Shown here piece by piece: positions 33,321 to 40,706 of a DNA stretch of 64,000 nucleotides. The stretch lies in the NCBI GenBank assembly GCA_035712365.1, contig DASTAW010000029.1, positions 62,001 to 126,000 of the forward strand, in the 5' to 3' direction. The stretch is from Terriglobia bacterium (lineage in GTDB: Bacteria > Acidobacteriota > Terriglobia > UBA7540). The notes beneath the pieces are model-generated. The model searched no databases and was not told the DNA's origin. It was given only the letters and a program-made list of their open reading frames with translations. Positions within the stretch are counted from its first letter, which is position 1. Every line of letters starts with the position of its first letter. A program made the translations under genes and the position numbers.

Positions 33321-34601
33321 TCAGGCCGACTTGCGCGCTTCCGTTAGGACCTCACGCAGCCGCCGGCCAACAATAAGGTCTTCTCCATTCTGAAGGCTCA
33401 TGGAGATGATCTCGAGATGGTTGTCGGCGCCGGGCCTCATAAAGTCTTTATCGAGCCGGGCCAGCACTCCGCTCGGATTGCTGGCTGTCAGGACTTCGAT
33501 TCTGGGCTCCCCATCGCTCAGCTTCTTCGCGCAATCCTGCACGCTGAATTTCCAGGCTTGCTCGTCCCACATGACCCTCAGTGTGGGGTAGCGGTTTCCG
33601 CCCTTGGGCACATAGATATTGGTCTTGACGCCGGGCACGGTGTCCACCAGTTTGGCGATCCGCTTGACCCGCGCGTCCCACTGCCGATAGAGGGTGTCCG
33701 GATCTAATTTCGTCCACGCTTCCACAGCCGCCAGGCAGCCCATGATTTCTTCTTTTCCCACTTTCATGGGCCGGCATACGGCGCCTTCCCAGGGGTTCGT
33801 GTTGGCCAGCGCCGCTTCAATCAAATCTTTCCGCCCGAGCAGAAGACCGGAACACTGCGGTCCCAGCAGGCCCTTGCCGCCGCTGAAGCAATAGAGATCG
33901 CAGCCCATCTGTGAATAGAGCCACAAATTCGAGATGGGCGGAATGCCGGCGGCATCGTCCAGCAGCAGAGGCACGCCCGCGCGCTTGGTGATCTCCAATG
34001 CTTTCTTGAGTGGGTCGCCCAGGCGGGTGGTGTAAACCATGGCGGTCTTGTCGTTGATCGCGCTCTGCAATTCTTCGGGCGTATGGACGACCACCAGCTT
34101 GCCGCCTGCCAGCCGAATCGCGTTGTCAAAAGCAATGCGGCCGCCGAACATGATCACCTGGTCTTTCATGCCGGTCGTGTCCGGCAATTGCCAGATCTTC
34201 TGTGGGTCGGTTCCCGCGATGCAACCGGCTGTGGCCGAAGCCATGGCCCCGGCAGCGCCGGAAGTCACCATGCCCGACTCCGCGCCGGAGAGTTCCGCCA
34301 GCCGCCGGCCTACAGCGTGTTGAAGCTCGTTGATGTCGACATAATGCCTGGCTGCTTCCAATTGGGCTTGCTTCACTTCTGGAAGTTCCAGGCTGGCGCT
34401 GAGATAAGTCCAGGTCCCGCGCGCGTTGATCAGCGTTCGGACGCCCAGGTCCTTATAAGTGGGGACCTGGTTTCGAGTTAAGTTTTTGACGCCGGTCCGG
34501 GCCTTGCCAAACATGTCCTGGGCGGCGATCTGCCCCAATAAGGGCAGGGCTACCGCCCACTTGACGAATGTTCGCCGATCAGACGATAACTTCGTGGCCA
34601 T
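33321..34601 (-). CDS. SelA-like PLP enzyme, TAT-exported (paralogue 2)
   Basis: The 426-residue protein starts at the ATG at 34601, placed 5 nt after GGAGGTGG, with a TAT signal (SSDRRTFVKWAVALPLLGQ). It matches paralogue 1 along its length: RTLINARGTWTYLSASLELP, LLDDAAGIPP, CFSGGKGLLGPQCSGLLLGR with the Schiff-base Lys, and the ending GRRLREVLTEA. The family includes D-glucosaminate-type ammonia-lyases and amino-acid racemase relatives. It is upstream of nothing on its strand but lies downstream of the dehydratase genes at 34762 and 36229, which run in the same direction. Confidence 0.82.
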   Translation of the reverse strand: MATKLSSDRRTFVKWAVALPLLGQIAAQDMFGKARTGVKNLTRNQVPTYKDLGVRTLINARGTWTYLSASLELPEVKQAQLEAARHYVDINELQHAVGRRLAELSGAESGMVTSGAAGAMASATAGCIAGTDPQKIWQLPDTTGMKDQVIMFGGRIAFDNAIRLAGGKLVVVHTPEELQSAINDKTAMVYTTRLGDPLKKALEITKRAGVPLLLDDAAGIPPISNLWLYSQMGCDLYCFSGGKGLLGPQCSGLLLGRKDLIEAALANTNPWEGAVCRPMKVGKEEIMGCLAAVEAWTKLDPDTLYRQWDARVKRIAKLVDTVPGVKTNIYVPKGGNRYPTLRVMWDEQAWKFSVQDCAKKLSDGEPRIEVLTASNPSGVLARLDKDFMRPGADNHLEIISMSLQNGEDLIVGRRLREVLTEARKSA

Positions 34602-34761
34602 TGCTGCCACCTCCACGCAATTCTGGAATTAAAAAATGCAGCCTGTTATCTGGCAGGCTGCTCAGTATATCATCGCGCGCGAAACTGGGCATCGTGCATT
34701 CGCCGCACAGCCTTCCGCCAGAAAGAGCCGCCGTCCCCGGACGTCTCCAGCGCACCCTCGC

Positions 34762-36132
34762 TCAGCTCCACAAACGGTCCCAGGAGCGTTCCTCGTCCCA
34801 CTGAGTGGTTGGTTCGAAATAGCCTGTACCAGGTTTCAGGTGCTGCCGGACGACATCCTCGTTGAGGGTCACGCCAAGGCCGGGCCGGTCAGGCACGGTG
34901 ATATAGCCCCTGTGGATGATCGGTTTATCAATGCCCTCCACAAGGTCCTGCCACCACGGCACGTCGAGGGAGTGATTTTCCATGGCGAGAAAGTTCCGGG
35001 TGGCTGCCGCGCAGTGGACGCTGGCCAGACAGGCAATGGGCGTTCCCGCCATGTGCATGGCCATTGGGACCCCATATTTGAAAGCCATATCGCCGATTCG
35101 GTGGGTCCGCAGGATTCCACCGGAGGATGAAAGGTCGGGATGAATTTTATCCACGGCATGGTTTGCGCAAAGGGTTTCAAAATCTTCCTCGCGGTAGATG
35201 TCTTCGCCGGTGAGTGTTGGCGTAGGACTCTCAGCGGTAATGCGCTTCAGCAGATCGGTGTAATACCAGGGGACCACATCTTCAATCCATGAAAGGTTGA
35301 ACTTTTCATAGGCCTCGCCCAGGCGGATGCAAGACTTGACCCCGATGTGTCCCAGATGGTCCATGGATAGCGGAATCTCCATGCCCACCGCCTCGCGCAC
35401 GGCTGCCACAAATTCGCTCAATTTTTCGATGCCCTTGTCGGTGACTTCCGTCGCGACGAACGGATGCGGCTGGAAATCTTCCTCCCACTTGCTCAGTCCG
35501 GAAGGCCGCGTCACCGTGCCGGGAATATCTTCGACGAGATTGATCCCAAGGTCCATTTTCAACCACGTCAGGCCCATCTCTTCCTTGCGAGCCTTCATGC
35601 GCTGGGCGTAGATTCCAGGGTCCTTGGATTCGGTGGTATCCGCGTAAATCCTGATCTCGTCGCGCCATTTGCCGCCCAGCATCTGGTAGATGGGAACGTT
35701 GTAAACCTTCCCCGCAATGTCCCACAGCGCCATCTCGATGGAGACCACTCCGCCCGCCTGGCGCGCATCACCGCCAAATTGCTTGATCTTCTGGAAGATG
35801 TAGTCAACGCGAAGAGGGTTCTCGCCGAGGATGCGGCCCTTGAGCATCAGCGCGTAGGTTGCGCTTGCTCCATCACGCACCTCGCCCAGCCCGTAAACAC
35901 CCTGGTTGGTGTCAATCCGTATGATGGGGCAGGGGCTTGGACCCGGTTTCACGACCGTTGCGACGCGAAGGTCGGTGATCTTCAGGGTTGACGGACTTGA
36001 ATTGGTATTAACGTGCTGCTGAATCTGCGCTTCCGCTCCGGCTTCCGAGCCAAGAAGCGCGCCGCCGAGCATAGCGGCAGAAGACTTTAGAACTCCCCGC
36101 CGGTTAATCCTCATAGCATCCTCTTTGGACAT
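34762..36132 (-). CDS. Enolase-superfamily (MR/MLE) sugar-acid dehydratase-like, TAT-exported
   Basis: The 456-residue protein starts at the ATG at 36132 behind GGAGGTGAT, with a TAT-type signal (MRINRRGVLKSSAAMLGG). The body is mandelate-racemase/muconate-lactonising type: capping domain, WLKMDLGIN with a candidate Lys base, metal ligands in LSMDHLGH, WIEDVVPW and TLTGEDIY, and a candidate His acid in AMHMAGTP. The layout favours galactonate/mannonate/rhamnonate-type dehydratases, which form 2-keto-3-deoxy acids. Exact substrate is not readable. It is 96 bp downstream of the mannonate dehydratase gene. Confidence 0.8.
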   Translation of the reverse strand: MSKEDAMRINRRGVLKSSAAMLGGALLGSEAGAEAQIQQHVNTNSSPSTLKITDLRVATVVKPGPSPCPIIRIDTNQGVYGLGEVRDGASATYALMLKGRILGENPLRVDYIFQKIKQFGGDARQAGGVVSIEMALWDIAGKVYNVPIYQMLGGKWRDEIRIYADTTESKDPGIYAQRMKARKEEMGLTWLKMDLGINLVEDIPGTVTRPSGLSKWEEDFQPHPFVATEVTDKGIEKLSEFVAAVREAVGMEIPLSMDHLGHIGVKSCIRLGEAYEKFNLSWIEDVVPWYYTDLLKRITAESPTPTLTGEDIYREEDFETLCANHAVDKIHPDLSSSGGILRTHRIGDMAFKYGVPMAMHMAGTPIACLASVHCAAATRNFLAMENHSLDVPWWQDLVEGIDKPIIHRGYITVPDRPGLGVTLNEDVVRQHLKPGTGYFEPTTQWDEERSWDRLWS

Positions 36133-36228
36133 CGTTCCATCACCTCCTCAGTTTCTCGTGGGCTGGCCCTGCGGCGCCGTTCAATTCCGTTCGATTAGTG
36201 CGCCGCCAATGGCTGGCGCCAACGACCA

Positions 36229-37332
36229 CTAAACGTAGGGAATGTGCCGGCTGGCCAGAATTCCTTTGATATACCCCACGCCAAAAATCTTGCCCAGTAT
36301 GCCGTACCCCGGATGGACGTTGACCTCGCCATCAAGGATCGGGTCATGGTCGGGACGCAACGGAACGTGGACGCCGCTGTCATGGAGCGCCTGATAAACC
36401 TTTCCGAAATCAATGGCGCCGTCGTCCTGAAAAGTCTCCACAAAATTGTTCCGCGTGCCTCGAAGGTTGCGCGAGTGGATGAAAAAGATCTTCTTCTCGC
36501 GGCCGAATTCACGCGCGACGGCCTCGAGATCTGCGCCCATCAGATAGTAAACCGATATCTCAAACGTCACGCCGTTCACCGGACTTGGCACAATGCTCAT
36601 CACGCGGCGGTAGGCGTCGGGGCTGATGATGATGCGGGCAATGCCGCGCAGTTCGGGCACGGGCGGATCGTCGGGGTGCAGGGCCATCTTCACATTCGTC
36701 TTCTCGGCTTCCGGCATGACGGCTTTCAGGAAGTAGGTGACGTTGTCCCACATCTTTTCTTCGCTGATTCGGCCCCACTTTGTGAGCTCTTTGGGAACCT
36801 CGCTGACGTTGAAGGAAACAGTGCTGCAGCCGCCGCGCCCAGGGAGGTGCATCCGGGTGCGATACCAGTCAATGCCTGCCATGAAGTCATAGCAGACCAT
36901 CGGAATGCCCGCCTTGCCGATGGCATGGATCGCCGCGATATAGTTTTCAATCTCTTCGTCGCGCCCCGGCAGCCCGAGCTTGATTTTCTCCGCCGGCACC
37001 GGATGGCTCTCAATGCCTGCGATGGTAAGCCCAGCGGCTTCGTAGTCGGCCTTGATTTTGGCCACCGTATCGACATAGCGGGAGCGCGGCACGCGGCTGA
37101 GCTCGCCAGCCGTCCCGGCAATCGCATGAGTGACGCCGATCTGCTTTGCGAGTTTCACTCTGTGCGGATCGTCGATGCCACACACCAGGCAGATCTTGAA
37201 CTTGTCCTCATCGGCCACTCCTTTGTCTTGTGCCGCGCGAGCCGGCGCCTCTTTGGCAGCCGAAGGTAGAGCGGTTGCGGCAAGGGCTGCCAACGCGCCC
37301 TGCATGCATTCGCGCCGATTGAGTTTGGGCAT
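36229..37332 (-). CDS. Mannonate dehydratase (UxuA)-like, TAT-exported
   Basis: The 367-residue protein begins at the ATG at 37332 behind GGAGGG and has an RR signal (KLNRRECMQGALAALAATAL). The TIM barrel shows UxuA features: AGIESHPVP, IPMVCYDFMAG, LHPDDPPVPELRG, FFIHSRNLRG, and PLRPDHDP with the metal-binding His/Cys set (CYDF, HPDD, HSRN, RPDH). UxuA converts D-mannonate to 2-keto-3-deoxygluconate in hexuronate breakdown and is normally cytoplasmic. An exported form is unusual. The signal has a Cys after RRE, so a lipoprotein reading is possible but weak. Confidence 0.82.
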   Translation of the reverse strand: MPKLNRRECMQGALAALAATALPSAAKEAPARAAQDKGVADEDKFKICLVCGIDDPHRVKLAKQIGVTHAIAGTAGELSRVPRSRYVDTVAKIKADYEAAGLTIAGIESHPVPAEKIKLGLPGRDEEIENYIAAIHAIGKAGIPMVCYDFMAGIDWYRTRMHLPGRGGCSTVSFNVSEVPKELTKWGRISEEKMWDNVTYFLKAVMPEAEKTNVKMALHPDDPPVPELRGIARIIISPDAYRRVMSIVPSPVNGVTFEISVYYLMGADLEAVAREFGREKKIFFIHSRNLRGTRNNFVETFQDDGAIDFGKVYQALHDSGVHVPLRPDHDPILDGEVNVHPGYGILGKIFGVGYIKGILASRHIPYV

Positions 37333-37614
37333 ATGGATTCCCTCCCCGGGCCTTCTGCCTTGGGAAATTTCCAAATGAGGACGTTAAGATCGATCTCGAA
37401 ACCACAAACCAGGACGGCAGTTTATCCGGAAAGAGGACTCGAGGCAAGCCAAGCCTGTGACATTGTGCTGCACCCGAAAAGCCCCGGATGCGAGGGTTTC
37501 ATTACAAGTCTCCTTGTGACTGTGGTACAGTTCTTCCCCTGGATTGGGACATCTGGATTGTGCTTTGCGGCTGAGGTCGCAACGTGGCGGCCTTTTCCCG
37601 GTTTTCTTGCTTTT

Positions 37615-37681
37615 GTAGCGCCGATCCCGCGCCCAGCGGGATCGGCACGTGCCCACCCCGCCCTGGCGGGGTGGGCGCTAC
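37615..37681. repeat. GTAGC...GCTAC three-way-junction hairpin
   Basis: Outer stem GTAGCGCC/GGCGCTAC encloses two GC-rich hairpins (CCGATCCCGC-GCCCA-GCGGGATCGG and CCCACCCCGCC-CT-GGCGGGGTGGG). Same architecture as 1144-1197 and 39136-39198. It lies in the 415-bp divergent gap between uxuA-like and amidohydrolase genes, 67 bp before the latter's start. Confidence 0.75.
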
Positions 37682-37747
37682 CTGTGCCGGCATTTTTTGA
37701 CGTCAGGATTTAATGAAGTGATTAACCTCCACCACGGAGCGGGTCTC

Positions 37748-39112
37748 ATGATAAGCCGACGAACTCTGCAAATAGCTTTCTTTATTGCAATCCTGATCGG
37801 TCCGGTTCCCTTCGCGTCCGGGCAGCAGCAGGCGCCCCGCTACGATCTGCTGCTGAAAGGCGGGCACGTGATCGATCCCGCCAACAACATTGACCAGGTG
37901 ATGGACGTGGCGGTTGTGGGCAGCAAGATAGCCGCTGTCGGGCCGGACATCCCCGCAGCGGAAGCGGGGAAGGTGGTCGATGTCCATGGCCTTTACGTGA
38001 CGCCGGGCCTCGTCGATATTCACGTCCACATCGGGTATGGAGGCGCGCCGGACGACTGGTATTCGCCCAGCGCGCGGTCGCACACGGCGCCCTTCGGATT
38101 TCCGCCGGACCTCATGCTGGCTTCGGGTGTCACCACCGCGGTTGACGCCGGCAGCTCCGGCGCGGCAACGTTCCTGCGCGAAAAAGAGATGGTGATGGAG
38201 CATTCGCAGGTCCGCGTGCTGGCCTTCCTGAACATTGTCGCGGACGGAATGAACGGCGGTCTCGAGCAGACGGTTGACCAGATGGACCCGAAGCGGTGCG
38301 CCGAGACCGTCGAAAGCAATCGCGACGTGATCGTCGGCGTGAAAACGGCGCACTATTGGACGGGCTTGCCCTGGGACCCTGAGCATCAGCCGTGGACGGG
38401 CGTTGACCGCGCGGAAGAGTGTGGCCGCGCAGCGAACGTGCCGGTGATGGTTGATTTCTGGCCGCGCCCGCCCCTGCGGTCGTATGCGGAGCTGATCCTT
38501 AAGAAGATGCGTCCGGGCGACATCCACACGCATGTCTTCGCGCAGCAGTTCCCCATCATCCTGTCGAACGGCAAGCTGAATCCCATCATGGAAGAGGCCC
38601 GCAAGCGTGGAGTGATTTTTGACGTCGGGCACGGCGGCGGCAGCTTCTGGTTCCGCAACGCCGTCCCGGCCGTCGAGCAGGGATTTTTGCCGGACTCGAT
38701 TTCGACTGACCTGCACACGGAAAGCATGACCTGGAAGGCCGTCAGCATGGTGAACGTGATGTCGAAATTCCTGGCGATGGGAGTTCCGCTCGCGACGGTG
38801 ATTCGTGAATCGACGGTGGACCCGGCGAAGGAGATCCACCGGACGGAGCTGGGCACGCTCTCAGTGGGCCGCGACGCCGATATTGCCGTGCTGCAGGAAC
38901 TGCACGGAAATTTCAGTTATGCCGACGACGGCTATGCCCGCCTCGACGGCAATGCCAAACTGATCGCTCGCCTGACGGTGCGCGCCGGCCGGATTGTGTT
39001 TGATCCTTCAGGACTCAGTATGGTGGAGTGGAAAAAGGCCCGGAAGCAGTATTTCACCGCGCCCGGCGAAGGCGGCCATCATCCTTCCACCGCCGACGAC
39101 TTTCCCCGGTAG
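37748..39112 (+). CDS. Amidohydrolase/deacetylase family metallohydrolase, exported
   Basis: The 454-residue protein has an N-terminal signal (MISRRTLQIAFFIAILIGPV, cleavage near FASGQQ). It shows the amidohydrolase layout: small beta domain (YDLLLKGGHVIDPANN), VTPGLVDIHVHIG with the HxH metal site, VDFWPRPPL, DIHTHVF, VIFDVGHGGGSF, and the ending LSVGRDADIAVLQ. Relatives include D-aminoacylases, dihydroorotase-like and N-acetyl-amino-acid deacetylases. The RR in the signal may allow TAT export. It is transcribed away from the dehydratase cluster. Hydrolysis of an amide or N-acyl sugar-derived compound is a guess. Confidence 0.82.
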   Translation: MISRRTLQIAFFIAILIGPVPFASGQQQAPRYDLLLKGGHVIDPANNIDQVMDVAVVGSKIAAVGPDIPAAEAGKVVDVHGLYVTPGLVDIHVHIGYGGAPDDWYSPSARSHTAPFGFPPDLMLASGVTTAVDAGSSGAATFLREKEMVMEHSQVRVLAFLNIVADGMNGGLEQTVDQMDPKRCAETVESNRDVIVGVKTAHYWTGLPWDPEHQPWTGVDRAEECGRAANVPVMVDFWPRPPLRSYAELILKKMRPGDIHTHVFAQQFPIILSNGKLNPIMEEARKRGVIFDVGHGGGSFWFRNAVPAVEQGFLPDSISTDLHTESMTWKAVSMVNVMSKFLAMGVPLATVIRESTVDPAKEIHRTELGTLSVGRDADIAVLQELHGNFSYADDGYARLDGNAKLIARLTVRAGRIVFDPSGLSMVEWKKARKQYFTAPGEGGHHPSTADDFPR

Positions 39113-39135
39113 CGGGAATGGCGGGACTCGGCGAA

Positions 39136-39198
39136 GTAGCACAGCCACTCCTGGCTGTGAGTATGGGATAAAAACACAGGCAAGAGTGCCTGTGCTAC
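39136..39198. repeat. GTAGCACAG...CTGTGCTAC three-way-junction hairpin
   Basis: Outer arms GTAGCACAG/CTGTGCTAC enclose two hairpins, CACAGCCACTCCTGGCTGTG and CACAGGCAAGAGTGCCTGTG. The fold is the same as for 37615-37681 but with different stem sequence. It lies 23 bp after the amidohydrolase stop and could stabilise or end that transcript. Confidence 0.7.
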
Positions 39199-39388
39199 GG
39201 ATAGGCCAATGACTTTTTATCGCCGCAACCTTCCGCACTGGCATCCTGAACGTAAAGATATCTTTCTGACTTGGAGGCTGTTTGGGTCGCTGCCCGGGTC
39301 AGCCCGGAGGTGAGGTGTATCCTGAACTTCGTGATTCTTGGCCCGGGGGAATTCTATGGCATAAGGGTTGCGACAATGAGGCATAGCC

Positions 39389-39889
39389 TTGAGCGCAACA
39401 TCGCCTGGCTTGGCAACTACCGCCGGCTCGTCACGGCACGACCACCCTTTTGCGGCTCTGAACGTCCTGGAAGGGACCGTCATCGGTCACTGCATGCCCA
39501 GGCACCGACATCAAGAGTTCCTCAAGTTCTTCCGACTCCTTCAGCGGGAAACTCCACCACAACTTGATCTGCATATGGTTTTCGACAACTACGGAACCCA
39601 CAAACATCCGGTGATTCAGAGTTGGTTGGCGAAACACCCGAGATTCCATCTGCACTTCACGCCCACGGGCTCCTCCTGGCTCAACCTGGTGGAGCGCTGG
39701 TTCCGAGAGTTGACCAACAAGCGGATTCGGCGCGGCACCTTCGGCAGCGTCAGAGAACTGGTTGTCGCCATCCGCGAATACCTCGACCACAACAACCAAC
39801 AACCCAGGCCCTTCGTCTGGAAATCAAGCGCCGAGCACATACTCCAAAAAGTGGCTCGTTGTAAAGCTACCTACGAGACACTACACTAG
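39389..39889 (+). pseudogene. IS630-family transposase remnant (C-terminal DDE part)
   Basis: The readable part from about 39440 encodes FAALNVLEGTVIGHCMPRHR, LDLHMVFDNYGTHKHPV and FTPTGSSWLNLVERWFRELT, the second Asp and Glu region of IS630-type DDE transposases. The N-terminal helix-turn-helix half and the first catalytic Asp are missing, and no inverted-repeat ends were found. The stop codon shares the CTAG at 39886-39889 with the stop of EF-P on the other strand. It is a dead fragment. Confidence 0.85.
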
Positions 39890-40443
39890 TTAGAACGGGC
39901 AAGGTAAGAGCCGTTGGAGGTATCGATTCGAATAACTTCACCTTCGTCGATAAATGGAGGAACCTGGACCACCAGGCCCGTTTCCATCTTGGCGGCCTTG
40001 GTGACATTGGTGGCGGATGCGCCTTTAATACCCGGCTCGGTTTCCACGACCTTCAGGTCAACCGTTGCGGGCAATGAGATATCGATGGGGCGGCCGTCGT
40101 AAAAGTCGATTTTCAAAATGACGTCCGGCATCATGTATTGCGCCCGGTCGCCAACCACTTCCCTGGAAAGATGGTATTGTTCGTAGGTGCCGGTATTCAT
40201 GAAGTAAAACATTTCCGCGTCCGAGTAGAGATACTGCATATCGACTTCATCGATGACGGCGCGTTCAACCGTGTCTTCTGAACGGAAACGGTGGTCGCTC
40301 ATAGCGCCGGTGCGCAGGTTCCGCATACGAGCCTGGACGAAGGCGCGCAGGTTACCCGGGGTGCGGTGCTCCGCCTTGTGGATAGAAAAGAGCTCGCCGT
40401 TGTGATTGATGACCATTCGTGGCCGGAGATCGTTTGCATTCAT
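39886..40443 (-). CDS. efp: Elongation factor P
   Basis: The 185-residue protein has the three-domain EF-P length and pattern: KOW-like N-domain (MVINHNGELFSIHKAEHRTP), central OB domain (FMNTGTYEQYHLSREVVGD) and C-terminal OB domain (GLVVQVPPFIDEGEVIRIDT). EF-P relieves ribosome stalling at polyproline. The loop tip reads TPGNLRAF, so Asn31 stands where E. coli has the modified Lys34 and other groups have rhamnosylated Arg; EpmA/EarP-type modification at this residue is therefore not expected. No modification gene is adjacent. Its stop overlaps that of the IS630 remnant. Confidence 0.95.
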   Translation of the reverse strand: MNANDLRPRMVINHNGELFSIHKAEHRTPGNLRAFVQARMRNLRTGAMSDHRFRSEDTVERAVIDEVDMQYLYSDAEMFYFMNTGTYEQYHLSREVVGDRAQYMMPDVILKIDFYDGRPIDISLPATVDLKVVETEPGIKGASATNVTKAAKMETGLVVQVPPFIDEGEVIRIDTSNGSYLARSN

Positions 40444-40706
40444 TCTGGTTTTCTCGCTAGAAGTTAAGGCTAGGTTTCGAGCCGGGGACTTGGGGACAAA
40501 GACTTCGGCACGAACAGACCCGTTGATTATTCTACCGGCATGTCCGCAGACTCGTCAACTTTCACGGCGAACGCCAGATCATTGCAAGGAGAAGAGATTC
40601 AGCGATAAGATACCTGCTTGTTCTTATGCCGAGGTAAACATTCCAGCTACACTGGATCGGCTCCGACGACGTCGAAGGCTTTCTAGTATTCGCAGAGGCA
40701 ACGCCC

